From Candidatus Gagatemarchaeum stordalenia (GTDB lineage: Archaea > Thermoproteota > Nitrososphaeria > Nitrososphaerales > Gagatemarchaeaceae): a stretch of DNA of 59,339 nucleotides. Below are positions 8,374 to 17,351 of the stretch, piece after piece (position 1 is the stretch's first letter; each line of letters starts with the position of its first letter). The notes beneath the pieces are model-generated. The model was not told the DNA's origin and did no database searches. It saw nothing but the letters and a program-made list of their open reading frames with translations. The translations under genes and the position numbers were made by a program. The stretch is from the NCBI GenBank assembly GCA_003164815.1, contig PLUF01000071.1, positions 1 through 59,339 of the forward strand, written 5' to 3'.

Positions 8374-9351
8374 ATGAGAAGAGCCCTGGTGACCGGCGGA
8401 CTGGGGTTTATCGGGAGCCACCTGGTCGACCGGTTGCTGGACGACGAGTGGGAGGTGGTCGTCCTCGACAACCTGCTGACGGGAAACCGCTCCAACCTGG
8501 CGCACCACACGGGGAACCCGAGGCTCCAAGTCATTGAGGGCGACATTAGAGACCTCCAGACGGTCACCACTGTTTCGAGAGGGTGCGAGGCTGTCTTCCA
8601 TCTCGCGGCTCACGCCCTGATGCGAGTCAGCGTCGATGACCACCGGGCCGACCTCGACTACAACGTGATCGGGACGCTCAATGTGTTGGAGAGCGTGTCC
8701 GTGAACAAGATACCCGACCTGGTCTTCGCCTCCACCTCGGCCCTGTACGGGGAGGCGGCGGTCGTCCCGACACCCGAGGAGTATTCGGGAATCCAGACGT
8801 CACTGTACGGCGCAGCGAAGCTGGCCGGCGAGGCGTACGCTTCGGCCTTCGTGCAGCTTACGCCGATGAAGTTCTGGGCATTCAGGTTCGGGACCGTGCT
8901 TGGGGAGCGGTGCAGGAGGGGCGCCATCTGGGACTTCGAGCACAAGCTCCTGAAGAACCCGGCCGAGCTCGAGATACTCGGGAACGGGAAGCAGAGCAAA
9001 GACTACCTCTCGGTGGGCGACTGCGTGGACGGGATCATGCTCGGGTACCAGAAGAGCTCGAAGCCGGTGAACATATTCAACCTCGGGCTTCAGGAGCAGA
9101 CTACCGTGGACGAGCTGGCGGACATCGTGATCGAAGAGATGGGGCTCTCAGGCGTACGGAAGCGCTACACGGGAGGCGTCCGCGGTTGGATCGGCGATAA
9201 CCCGGTGGTCTGCCTGTCGATCAAGAAGATACAGGAGTTGGGTTGGAGGCCGAAGTCGTCTCCAGAGGAGATCATTAGGCAGACCGCGCGATGGACGCTC
9301 CAGGAGCTGGGCGGAGGACGGGGGACGGCCAAGTCCGGCCTGGTGGGTTGA
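8374..9351 (+). CDS. NAD-dependent sugar epimerase/dehydratase (extended SDR)
   Basis: A 325-residue extended short-chain dehydrogenase with the NAD-binding ALVTGGLGFIGSHLVDRLL at the N-terminus, the FASTSALYGE strand, and the catalytic YGAAK motif near residue 150. The fold acts on nucleotide-activated sugars (UDP-glucose 4-epimerase, ADP- or GDP-heptose epimerase and dehydratases). Next to GmhA/HddA-like genes an NDP-heptose epimerase is attractive but unproven. It is followed after five bases by a second SDR of the same type, so the two form an operon. Confidence 0.85.
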   Translation: MRRALVTGGLGFIGSHLVDRLLDDEWEVVVLDNLLTGNRSNLAHHTGNPRLQVIEGDIRDLQTVTTVSRGCEAVFHLAAHALMRVSVDDHRADLDYNVIGTLNVLESVSVNKIPDLVFASTSALYGEAAVVPTPEEYSGIQTSLYGAAKLAGEAYASAFVQLTPMKFWAFRFGTVLGERCRRGAIWDFEHKLLKNPAELEILGNGKQSKDYLSVGDCVDGIMLGYQKSSKPVNIFNLGLQEQTTVDELADIVIEEMGLSGVRKRYTGGVRGWIGDNPVVCLSIKKIQELGWRPKSSPEEIIRQTARWTLQELGGGRGTAKSGLVG

Positions 9352-9356
9352 GCGCC

Positions 9357-10343
9357 ATGACGAGCGTAGCCGTGACGGGTGGCGCGGGGTTCCTTGGGAG
9401 CAATCTCGTGAAGCGGCTCCTCCATGATGGACACAGCGTCTCGGTCGTCGACGACCTCTCCTCGGGTTCCGTCGAGAACATGAGGGGCCTCGGGGTCGAC
9501 ATCGACTGCATAGTCGGGGACCTGAAGAACTACGAGTTTGCCAAGGAGTCGCTCCGTGGTGCCCAGGCGGTCTTCCACCTCGCCGCCGAGGTTGGAAGCG
9601 TGGCCTACCTCCACGGATCGGATGCCAGGGAACTCGCCGCGCTTCAGTCTAATCTTGTGATCGATGCCAACGTCTTCAGGGCTTGCCTGGAGAACAAGGT
9701 CAGGACCATTGTCTATGCGTCGAGCGTCTCGGTATACCCCTTCGACCAGCAGCTCGGTGCCCACGTCCGCTTCAGGGAGGAAGACTCGGAGCGGGTGAAC
9801 CCCGAGGGAGGGTACGGGTGGGCCAAGTACATCGGAGAGAAACAGCTCGCCCTGATGCCCGACACCTCCTTCGGGATCGCGCGGATTTTTCATGCCTACG
9901 GCGAGAACCTGTATCTCAGACCCGACAGGAGCCAAGTGATCGCTTCGCTCATAGGGAAGGCGGTGAGGTATCCCAAAGAGGATTTCGTCGTCTGGGGCGA
10001 CGGAAGCCAGAGGCGGTGCTTCATCTACGTGGAAGATGCAATAGATGCTTTGATGAGGCTCTGGGCCCACGTCGAGAAGCGCGGTAGCCTGACAGTCAAC
10101 GTGGGTTCGACCGAGGAGGTCACGGTCCGCCAACTTGCCAGTATGGTTATCGCCCTCTCGGGCAAGAGAATCGAGCCGAAGTACGACGCGTCGAAGCCCA
10201 CCGGGGCCCTCAGTAGGATGCCGAGCCTCGACCGAGCAAGGGAGGTACTCGGCTGGAGCCCGACGACGAGCTTCTCGGAAGGGCTGAGGAAGACGTACGC
10301 GTGGGCCGAGAAGAGGCTCGCCACAGACTCCGAGAGCAGCTGA
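9357..10343 (+). CDS. NAD-dependent sugar epimerase/dehydratase (extended SDR), second copy
   Basis: A 328-residue SDR from ATG 9357, with SVAVTGGAGFLGSNLVKRLL, the VYASSVSVYPF strand and the catalytic YGWAK near residue 160. Sequence similarity to the preceding SDR is only family-level, so the two probably perform different steps on an activated sugar. A frame open to 9291 would overlap the upstream gene by 60 bases, while ATG 9357 lies five bases after that stop, giving a natural operon. It is convergent with the heme operon's last gene. Confidence 0.85.
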   Translation: MTSVAVTGGAGFLGSNLVKRLLHDGHSVSVVDDLSSGSVENMRGLGVDIDCIVGDLKNYEFAKESLRGAQAVFHLAAEVGSVAYLHGSDARELAALQSNLVIDANVFRACLENKVRTIVYASSVSVYPFDQQLGAHVRFREEDSERVNPEGGYGWAKYIGEKQLALMPDTSFGIARIFHAYGENLYLRPDRSQVIASLIGKAVRYPKEDFVVWGDGSQRRCFIYVEDAIDALMRLWAHVEKRGSLTVNVGSTEEVTVRQLASMVIALSGKRIEPKYDASKPTGALSRMPSLDRAREVLGWSPTTSFSEGLRKTYAWAEKRLATDSESS

Positions 10344-10479
10344 ACCCTTGCGAGGGCCGGTCACGGAGGTCGCCTCGGCCCTTGAACGATCAATTGCTTC
10401 TGAGGACGGCATAGGCCCAGATAGGAGTCTTCGGAACCTGAAGCCACACCCGATTGCGCTCGCCGAGAGGACGGAGAGG

Positions 10480-11652
10480 CTATGGTTCGCCCTGGGAGCC
10501 GTAGGATCCGCGGATCGCGGCGTGGAGGCAGGCTGGGTCAGAGGAGAGCGGATCTCCGAAGAAGGAGTAGGCCCTCGCCCGGCTCCCGCCGCAGACCTCC
10601 CTGAACTCACAGACGCTGCAGGGCCCTCGCATCCTCCTCATCCTCACGTCCCTGAGAAGCTCGTTCTCCCTGTAGACTTTGACCAGGCTATCGTTCTTCA
10701 CGTTGCCGATCTCGACCGGGACAAGCCCTCCGGGGTGGATCTTCCCGTCGTATCCCACAAAGATGATCCCGTCGCCGTCCAGCGTCCCCCTCGGATTGAG
10801 CGTCGAGTGGCCAGTCGGCTGGCCCTCGGCCTTGAGGAGCCCGGCCCTGAGCGCGAGGTAGTCCTCCTGCTTCCAGTAGTCCCCCGTTTGCAGCCTCTGC
10901 ATGGCGACGCGCCGAATGAAGGGCGCTTCGACGCATCTGATGATTACCCCGTACGAAGAGGCGTCGTAGAGGAAGTTGCAGACGCTCTCACACTCTTCCG
11001 GGGTGAGGTCGTCTACGTCCGACCCTCTTCCGACTCTTACGAGGAAGAACAGCTCCCAGGTGCGCACACCGATGCCCTTGATCAGATGAAACAGCTGAGG
11101 CAGCTCTGAGTAGTTTCTCTCCATGATTGCGGTGTTGATCTGGGGATTCAGGCCCAGGCTCACGGCATCCTTCATCGCTTGGATCGTCCTGTCGTAGGTA
11201 CCAACCTCCCCTCTGATCGAGTCGTGGGTCTCAGCCAGAGCCCCGTCGAGGCTCAGTGAAATTGAGGTCGCTCCGGCTTCCTTCATGCGCTTGAGAGCAT
11301 CGTAGCTCAAGAGCTCTGTCGCCGCCGGAGAGACCGCGAACCTCACGCCCGTCTTCGTCGCGTATGAGAGAAGTTCGAACAGGTCCTTCCTGAGGAGAGG
11401 GTCACCGCCCGTGAAGATGATCGTAGGACTCGGCTTGCCGAAGGACGCGACCTGGTCGATTAGCTGAATCCCCTCTTCCAGCGTCAGCTCACCTGGAAGC
11501 GGCTCCTTGATGGCCGACGCCCTGCAGTGGACGCAGGAGAGCAGACAGGCCCTCGTCATCTCCCAGAACACGAGCACAGGCTTCTCTGAGAACAGCTTAC
11601 CCAGTTTAGTCCCGTTGCTAATCACGGTAGGGGGAGTCTGGCTCGCTTCCAT
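10480..11652 (-). CDS. Radical SAM/SPASM protein of the NirJ/AhbD-like group, last gene of the heme operon
   Basis: A 390-residue radical SAM enzyme. The SAM/4Fe-4S motif is CLLSCVHC near residue 35, followed by IIFTGGDPLL and SISLSLDGA. A SPASM-type C-terminus carries CSVCEFREVCGG and a later Cys in SDPAC, implying an auxiliary cluster. The layout resembles the family that includes NirJ, AhbD and the BA_1875 group. It lies six bases after hemH on the same strand, so it is co-transcribed with heme genes and probably acts on a porphyrin or a linked peptide. Since HemQ already provides propionate decarboxylation, its role is open: a redundant decarboxylase or a heme modifier. Confidence 0.75.
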   Translation of the reverse strand: MEASQTPPTVISNGTKLGKLFSEKPVLVFWEMTRACLLSCVHCRASAIKEPLPGELTLEEGIQLIDQVASFGKPSPTIIFTGGDPLLRKDLFELLSYATKTGVRFAVSPAATELLSYDALKRMKEAGATSISLSLDGALAETHDSIRGEVGTYDRTIQAMKDAVSLGLNPQINTAIMERNYSELPQLFHLIKGIGVRTWELFFLVRVGRGSDVDDLTPEECESVCNFLYDASSYGVIIRCVEAPFIRRVAMQRLQTGDYWKQEDYLALRAGLLKAEGQPTGHSTLNPRGTLDGDGIIFVGYDGKIHPGGLVPVEIGNVKNDSLVKVYRENELLRDVRMRRMRGPCSVCEFREVCGGSRARAYSFFGDPLSSDPACLHAAIRGSYGSQGEP

Positions 11653-11658
11653 GTCAAA

Positions 11659-12564
11659 TCACCGGTATTGTTTCCCAACCACGAGGGAGTGAAGGCACCC
11701 TATAAGCTCATTCGAGTCGTTGAGTGACTCGCACCTTGCGAGCTGAACCCCGCGGTCCCTGGCCCACTGTCTGCATTCGACGTCGATGTCATAAAGTATC
11801 TCCAGGTGGTCGGAGACGAACCCCACTGGCGCGATCAGAAAGCTGCTCCGGCCCTTATCGAGAAGGGACTGCAGGTGGTCCAAGATGTCCGGTCCAAGCC
11901 ACGGCTCTCGCGTGTGGCTGGCGCTCTGGAAAGCGAAGCTCCATTCCCTGTGTCCGAGCTTCGACGCCACGAGCTCCGACGTCTCGAGCAGCTGGTCCCT
12001 GTACGGGTCTCCCTGCGCCAGGATGCTCTCTGGGAGGCTGTGCGCCGAGAAGATGAGGGAGTAGTCTTTTGGAAGGCTCTTCTCGGACCGCCTGATCCTC
12101 CCGGCCCAAGCCTCGATGAGCCCCGGGTTATCGTGCCACGAGAGGACGGAGTCGAGCTTCATCTTCCTGGGAAGCGCGTCGTTGGCGAGCTCCACCGCCA
12201 GCATGTAGGAGCCCGTGCTCATCTTGGAGTAGTGTGGGGCGAGCGCTATGGAGAGAAGCTGGTCGACCCCGTCGTCAGCGATTCTGGCGACCACGTCCGT
12301 GATGAAGGGCGGCGAGTGCTTCATCCCGGTGTAGACGCGCGTCTCCGACCCTTCGCTGGCTATTCTCTGCTGCAGCCCGTCTCTCAGACTCTCGGTAATC
12401 TTGATGAGCGGAGAAGTCCCCCCGATTGCCCGGTACCTCTCGATGAGGTTCGCGACGTCGGACTCGGACGGCGTCCGCCCTCCTCGTATGTTCGTGTAGT
12501 ACGCCTGGACCTCGTCCAGCGAACGCGGCGTGCCGTACGCCATCAGGATTACACCTTTCATCAT
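11659..12564 (-). CDS. hemH: Ferrochelatase (coproporphyrin III ferrochelatase type)
   Basis: A 301-residue ferrochelatase that inserts ferrous iron into the porphyrin ring. It starts GVILMAYGTPRSLDEV, has the active-site His in FSAHSLPESI, then QSASHTREPWLGPDI, and the metal-site Glu in VGFVSDHLEILYDID. These segments follow the Gram-positive (Bacillus-type) soluble enzyme closely, now known to prefer coproporphyrin III. No 2Fe-2S C-terminal extension is present. The start overlaps hemE by four bases. The hemQ gene in the operon supports the coproporphyrin assignment. Confidence 0.92.
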   Translation of the reverse strand: MMKGVILMAYGTPRSLDEVQAYYTNIRGGRTPSESDVANLIERYRAIGGTSPLIKITESLRDGLQQRIASEGSETRVYTGMKHSPPFITDVVARIADDGVDQLLSIALAPHYSKMSTGSYMLAVELANDALPRKMKLDSVLSWHDNPGLIEAWAGRIRRSEKSLPKDYSLIFSAHSLPESILAQGDPYRDQLLETSELVASKLGHREWSFAFQSASHTREPWLGPDILDHLQSLLDKGRSSFLIAPVGFVSDHLEILYDIDVECRQWARDRGVQLARCESLNDSNELIGCLHSLVVGKQYR

Positions 12565-13598
12565 CTTCTCCTCCTCGTCTGATCGTGGACCATCTCCACG
12601 ACGCGCCGGAGGTTCTCCGGGGGGGTCGCGCGTGCCACTCCGTGTCCCAGGCTGAACACGTGACCCGTCCGTCCGCGGGAGCTCTCCAGGATACTGGATA
12701 TCTTTCTCTCCATGACCTGACCGCCCGCCACGGCGGCCGCGGGGTCGAGGTTCCCTTGGACTGCGGTCTTTCCGGCGCTTCTGGTCCAGACGCTGGCTAT
12801 GGGCACCCTCCAGTCAACGCTCAGGACATCCGCCCCCGACTGGTGGAAGACCTCGATTAGCGGAGCAGAATCGGCACAGAAGTGAATCCTCGGAACGCCG
12901 CTGATAGAAGCGAAGACCTCCCTCGTGTAGGGGAGGACAGACTGCTCGTAGTCTTCCGGGGCGAGGCACCCGACCCAGCTGTCAAAGAGTTGGACCGCCT
13001 GCACACCGTGCTTGACCTGGGCGTTCAGGTAGTCCTTGACCGTCTTCGTCAGCTTGATCATCAGCGACCTCCAGACTTCCGGCTCGGAGAACATCATCGA
13101 CTTGGTCTTTTCGAGGTTCCTGCTCGGGCCTCCCTCGATCATATACGCGGCCAGCGTGAACGGTGCGCCCGAGAACCCGATCAGAGGCACCGCTCCGTCG
13201 AGCTTCCGCAGAGTCGATTCTATGCCTTGGTAAAGGTACGCCATGTCGTCCTCCGGCCGCAGCGTGCCGAGGGCCTCGACGTCCCCGGGGGTTCTCGTCG
13301 GGTTCGAGACGATGGGGCCCACGTTCTCTTGGATCTTGAACCTCACCCCGATGCCTTCGAGCGGCAGCATGATGTCGGAGAACACTATCGCGGCGTCCAC
13401 CCCGAGCGCCTTCACGGCATCTACCGCCGCGTCTGAGGCGAGCGCAGGGTCCTTGGCCAATTCGGTGATCGCCATCTCGCCCTTGATGCGGAGGTAGCTA
13501 GGAAGGTATCTGCCCGCCTGGCGCATGAACCAGACCGGCGTATGCTCGGCCTCCTTCCTGTTGCATGCGTCCAGAAATGTCGTGTTCATCTGCCTCAC
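12561..13598 (-). CDS. hemE: Uroporphyrinogen decarboxylase
   Basis: A 345-residue enzyme converting uroporphyrinogen III to coproporphyrinogen III by removing four carboxyl groups. The family-defining WFMRQAGRYLP lies near residue 23; FSDIMLPLEGIG and the later IGFSGAPFTLAAYMIEG follow. Length is normal. Four-base overlaps with hemL upstream and hemH downstream show tight translational coupling. It sits at the branch where siroheme-dependent archaeal heme synthesis would diverge, so its presence excludes a purely siroheme-based route. Confidence 0.95.
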   Translation of the reverse strand: MRQMNTTFLDACNRKEAEHTPVWFMRQAGRYLPSYLRIKGEMAITELAKDPALASDAAVDAVKALGVDAAIVFSDIMLPLEGIGVRFKIQENVGPIVSNPTRTPGDVEALGTLRPEDDMAYLYQGIESTLRKLDGAVPLIGFSGAPFTLAAYMIEGGPSRNLEKTKSMMFSEPEVWRSLMIKLTKTVKDYLNAQVKHGVQAVQLFDSWVGCLAPEDYEQSVLPYTREVFASISGVPRIHFCADSAPLIEVFHQSGADVLSVDWRVPIASVWTRSAGKTAVQGNLDPAAAVAGGQVMERKISSILESSRGRTGHVFSLGHGVARATPPENLRRVVEMVHDQTRRRR

Positions 13599-14881
13599 CT
13601 GGGAACCTTCCTGAAGGCACGGCCGGCAGACTCGATGGTGCGGTCGATGTCGCCCCCGGTGTGGGCCGCGGAGACGAAGAGCGTCTCGAAAGCGGATGGC
13701 GGAAGATAGACCCCTTCCTCCAACATGCTTCGGTGGAACCCTGCGTAGAGCTTGAATCTCGTCCCCTTCGCCGCCTCGAAGTTCCGCACCTCCTTGGAGC
13801 CGAAGAAGAGGCCGACCATCGAGCCGACCCTGTTGATCCTGATCTGGAGACCTGCGGAGGCTGCTTCGTGCTTCAGCCCTTCTTCAAGCCGGGCCGACCG
13901 GTCCTCGAGCCGTCGGTAGGTCTCCTGGTCTAGGAGCGAGAGGGTCGCCAGGCCCGCGGCCATTGCGACAGGGTTCCCTGCGAGTGTGCCCGCCTGATAG
14001 ACCGGGCCTTCGGGTGCCACCATCTGCATGACCTCGCGGCGGGCGCCGTACGCGCCGACCGGGAACCCGCCGCCGATGATCTTGCCCAGGCAGGTGATGT
14101 CCGGCCTTATGCCGTAGAGCTTCTGGGCGCCTCCGGGGGCGACCCTGAACCCCGTGATCACCTCATCGAAGATAAGGAGAGATCCGTGCTGGGTGCAGAG
14201 TTTCCTGACCGCCTCGAGGAAGCCGGGCTCCGGGACCACGACTCCCATGTTGCCCGCAACAGGCTCCACTATGGCGGCCGCTATCTCCGGTCCGTGGAGC
14301 CGGAAGGCATTCTCCACGGCCGGGACGTCGTTGTAGGGGACCGTTATCGCGTCGGCCCCGATGTATCCGGGCACTCCGCCCGAACTCGGCAGGTCCAGCG
14401 TGGCCAGCCCCGACCCCGCGTGGGTCAGAAATGGGTCGGCGTGACCATGGTAGCAGCCGTCGAACTTAAGCAGCTTCGTCCTCGAGGTGTATGCCCTCGC
14501 GAGGCGCAGCGCCGACATCGTGGCCTCTGTCCCGGAGTTCACGAACCTCACCTTCTCCATGCTCGGGATCGCGGAGCAGACCTTCTCGGCGAGCCTCAAC
14601 TCTGGGACGGTAGGCGCCCCGAAGCTTGTTCCTCGCTTGACCGCCGCGAGGACGGCCTTCACGACTGCGGGATTGGAGTGTCCCAGGATCATGGGTCCCC
14701 AGGAGCAGACGTAGTCGATGTACGCGTTCCCGTCGACGTCCCTTATCGTGGAGCCTCGGCCGCTGGCCATGAAGATCGGGGTCCCTCCTACCGCCTTGAA
14801 CGCCCTCACCGGGCTGCTGACCCCGCCGACCATAACACGGGCCGCCCTTTCGTAGAGATCCTCGGAGAGGGTGGTCTTCAT
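13595..14881 (-). CDS. hemL: Glutamate-1-semialdehyde 2,1-aminomutase
   Basis: A 428-residue PLP enzyme making 5-aminolevulinate from glutamate 1-semialdehyde. Landmarks: GGVSSPVRAFKAVGG near the start, FVNSGTEATMSALRLAR, LLIFDEVITGFRV (the Asp that contacts PLP), and the Schiff-base Lys in ITCLGKIIGGGFPVGAYG. It is full length. It pairs with HemA in the C5 pathway, the normal archaeal route to tetrapyrroles. It overlaps hemE by four bases. Confidence 0.95.
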   Translation of the reverse strand: MKTTLSEDLYERAARVMVGGVSSPVRAFKAVGGTPIFMASGRGSTIRDVDGNAYIDYVCSWGPMILGHSNPAVVKAVLAAVKRGTSFGAPTVPELRLAEKVCSAIPSMEKVRFVNSGTEATMSALRLARAYTSRTKLLKFDGCYHGHADPFLTHAGSGLATLDLPSSGGVPGYIGADAITVPYNDVPAVENAFRLHGPEIAAAIVEPVAGNMGVVVPEPGFLEAVRKLCTQHGSLLIFDEVITGFRVAPGGAQKLYGIRPDITCLGKIIGGGFPVGAYGARREVMQMVAPEGPVYQAGTLAGNPVAMAAGLATLSLLDQETYRRLEDRSARLEEGLKHEAASAGLQIRINRVGSMVGLFFGSKEVRNFEAAKGTRFKLYAGFHRSMLEEGVYLPPSAFETLFVSAAHTGGDIDRTIESAGRAFRKVPR

Positions 14882-14890
14882 CCTGCTCGC

Positions 14891-15607
14891 CTACCCTATC
14901 AGGGCCAGCATTCGCTTCGCATCGACACGCCGGCACGTGAATATCGGGGTCTCGAGCTGGGTGTACATGCTCGAGTCAGAGCCCCTTAGCTCTTCGACCA
15001 GGGCGAGGAACTCGGAGGGGTCGTCTCCCTCGAATGCGAGCACGAACTCCTGGTCGTCCAGCCCGAACGAGTAGCCCGTGTTTATCTTGATGCGAGGGTA
15101 CTTGTGCCCGACCTTGAAGTGGTCGGCCATCATCCTCTGTCTCTCCACGAACGGCAGCTTGTACCACTCCCTCTTCTTCACGAAGGGATAGACGAAGATG
15201 AACTTCGAGCCGGAGGGCTCCTCGTCGCCTGATCCCTCCTGGCCGGGGTGTACGTGGGAACCCAGGTAGTGCGAGCGTCTGGTCATGGTGAGATAGGAGT
15301 ACGGGGTCTCGAGGTACCTCCCGAGCTTGGTGAGGAGGAGGCCGGAGACAAGACCCTGGAAGGGGTCGATGCTGTTCGAGTTTGCGAGGATCATGAAGTC
15401 GGCGTCTCCCCTGAACCCGACGAGCGAGAAGTATGAGAGGTCGACTGAAGCCTGGTGTCTCAGCACTTCCAGGAACTCGCCCCTGCCCTCTTCCCTGGCT
15501 GCGAAGTCGAGGAACCTCCACTCCCGGGCGACCTTGAAGAACGTGTACTTGAGGTACCGGTTGACTACCGGGGCCTTCGCAGATTCGCCGGCTGACTGGT
15601 CCTCCAT
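14891..15607 (-). CDS. hemQ: Coproheme decarboxylase, chlorite dismutase family
   Basis: A 238-residue single-domain protein of the chlorite dismutase/HemQ family. HemQ oxidatively decarboxylates two propionates of coproheme to give heme b. The diagnostic segment FVYPFVKKREWYKLPFVERQ aligns with the HemQ YPMSKKR...WYMLP region, so the catalytic Tyr (in VYP) and Lys are kept; the likely proximal His is in MMADHFKVGH. There is no ATPase or monooxygenase fusion of the kind seen in haloarchaea. Its place between hemB and hemL, with one base to the former, shows it is an integral heme operon member. It is the best evidence for the coproporphyrin-dependent pathway here. Confidence 0.9.
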   Translation of the reverse strand: MEDQSAGESAKAPVVNRYLKYTFFKVAREWRFLDFAAREEGRGEFLEVLRHQASVDLSYFSLVGFRGDADFMILANSNSIDPFQGLVSGLLLTKLGRYLETPYSYLTMTRRSHYLGSHVHPGQEGSGDEEPSGSKFIFVYPFVKKREWYKLPFVERQRMMADHFKVGHKYPRIKINTGYSFGLDDQEFVLAFEGDDPSEFLALVEELRGSDSSMYTQLETPIFTCRRVDAKRMLALIG

Positions 15608-16597
15608 CTAGCTCGTCTCCTTGAGCCAGTTCGCTGCCTGCTCGGCGAAGTAGGTGATTATGATGTCGGCGCCCGCCCTCCTGATGGATGTCAGCACCTC
15701 CATCGCGGCCCTCCTCTCGTCCAGCCACCCGTTGAGACTGGCCGCCTTTATCATGGAGTACTCTCCGCTCACGTTGTAGGCCGCTATCGGCAGGTCGAAC
15801 CTGGACCGCGCCTCGGCGATGACGTCGAGGTAGGGGAGCGCGGGCTTCACCATTATCACGTCTGCGCCCTCGCCGACGTCTCCCTCTATCTCTCGCATCG
15901 CCTCCCTCGAGTTTGCGCCGTTCATCTGGTAGGCCCTCCTGTCACCGAACGAGGGGGTAGATCCAGCGGCCTCCCGGAAGGGCCCGTAGAAGGAGGAAGC
16001 GAACTTGGCGGAGTAACCCATCACAATCGTCTCAGGCAGGCCCGAGTCATCGAGGGCGGTCCGGATCGCGGCCACCTGCCTGTCCATCATCGCGCTCGGG
16101 GCCACGATGTCGGCGCCCGCCCGTGCGTACTCCACGGCAGCCTTCGCTAGCAGCGGGAGCGTCTTGTCGTTGTCGACCTCCCCACCCTTCAAGACGCCGC
16201 AGTGCCCGTGCGAGGTGTACTCGCAGAGGCAGACGTCGGCCGCGACCGCCATCGAAGGGAAGCGGCTCTTGATCTCCGCTGTCGCCCTCGGGACAAGCCC
16301 GTCGCTGGAGTAGGCCTGGGTCCCCAGCTCGTCCTTCGATTCTGGTATGCCGAACAGGAGAACGGCGCGGACGCCGGCCTCCCAGAGCCGATTGACATAG
16401 CCCCCCAGCTGGTCCACCGAGTACCGGTGGACGCCGGGCATCGCTTCGATCGGCTCGACCACGTTCGTCCCGAATCTGACGAAGATTGGGGCGACCAGTC
16501 TGGAAGCCTGCAGGTCGGTCTCGTTCACCAGCCGCCTTATCGTCTCTGACCGTCTCAGCCGCCTCAGCCGGACGTCAGGGTTGCCTTTCTCAATCAA
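15608..16597 (-). CDS. hemB: Delta-aminolevulinic acid dehydratase (porphobilinogen synthase)
   Basis: A 329-residue TIM-barrel enzyme condensing two 5-aminolevulinates to porphobilinogen. The active-site Lys residues lie in MGYSAKFASSFYGPF and IMVKPALPYLD. The VCLCEYTSHGHCG loop holds three Cys, marking a zinc-dependent enzyme rather than the Asp-rich magnesium type. It overlaps the start of hemQ closely (adjacent bases) and the end of hemD by eight bases. Confidence 0.95.
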   Translation of the reverse strand: MIEKGNPDVRLRRLRRSETIRRLVNETDLQASRLVAPIFVRFGTNVVEPIEAMPGVHRYSVDQLGGYVNRLWEAGVRAVLLFGIPESKDELGTQAYSSDGLVPRATAEIKSRFPSMAVAADVCLCEYTSHGHCGVLKGGEVDNDKTLPLLAKAAVEYARAGADIVAPSAMMDRQVAAIRTALDDSGLPETIVMGYSAKFASSFYGPFREAAGSTPSFGDRRAYQMNGANSREAMREIEGDVGEGADVIMVKPALPYLDVIAEARSRFDLPIAAYNVSGEYSMIKAASLNGWLDERRAAMEVLTSIRRAGADIIITYFAEQAANWLKETS

Positions 16598-17351
16598 TGC
16601 TATTCAGCTCCTCTATCTCCTCGACGAGCGAATCGAAGGTCTGGACCTTCGGAGTGATGATATGGTTGAAGCCGCGCTCCCTGGCAGCCCTGGCTGTGAC
16701 GGGCCCGATGCAGACGACCCTCAATGCTCTGTAAGACTCGAGCTTGCTCGCAGTCGCCTTCATGCAGAACCCCTCTACCGAGGACGGGCTCGCGAACACG
16801 ATGAGGTCGGCTCCGTCGAGCAGGACGTCGTCGCCTGCCGCTCCGTACTCGGTCCGATAGACCGGAAACTCCTCCACCTCGAAGCCCTTCATCCTCAACC
16901 TCTCCGACATCGCGGGATCTGCGATGTCAGCCCTGAGAAGCAGCGCCCTTCTCCCACGCGTAATCGGCAGCTCTTCGGCGAGTTTCTGGGTGAGGTAGCT
17001 GGAGGGCGTGAAAGTGCCGACCACCCCCAGCTTGGAGAGCGCCCCCGCGGTGCTCTTCCCGACGGCGGCGAAGCTCGGCGGCGCACCCCTAGGTAGCTCG
17101 AGAGAAAGCTCGTCCATCCTCCGCGCAAAGAACTCGACTCCGGTTACCGACGTGAAGACGACCCAGTCGTACGATCTGAGGACCTTCAAGCTCGCATCGA
17201 TGCCCGACCAGCTCTTCGGGGGCAGGAAGGACATCGTGTCCACGGTTATGGGATTGAAGCCGCGCTGCCGAAGGTCTGCTGCGAGCTCGGCGTTGCCCTT
17301 CTTCGACCGGGTGATCACCACGTTCTGGATCCGCGTCGGCCCGGCGGTCAT
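16590..17351 (-). CDS. hemD: Uroporphyrinogen-III synthase
   Basis: A 253-residue protein with the poorly conserved two-domain HemD layout: VVFTSVTGVEFFARRM near residue 75, LLRADIADPAMSERL near 145, VFASPSSVEGF near 185 and VVCIGPVTARAARERGF near 215. It closes hydroxymethylbilane with inversion of ring D. Identity rests on these weak motifs and strongly on its place between hemC and hemB, with overlaps of four and eight bases. Confidence 0.88.
   Translation of the reverse strand: MTAGPTRIQNVVITRSKKGNAELAADLRQRGFNPITVDTMSFLPPKSWSGIDASLKVLRSYDWVVFTSVTGVEFFARRMDELSLELPRGAPPSFAAVGKSTAGALSKLGVVGTFTPSSYLTQKLAEELPITRGRRALLLRADIADPAMSERLRMKGFEVEEFPVYRTEYGAAGDDVLLDGADLIVFASPSSVEGFCMKATASKLESYRALRVVCIGPVTARAARERGFNHIITPKVQTFDSLVEEIEELNSID

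Noticed and set aside
9165-10610. Long minus-strand ORF of 481 codons
   Set aside because: It is antisense to the second SDR gene, has no recognisable domain and an Arg/Pro/Gly-rich composition typical of GC-rich shadow frames.
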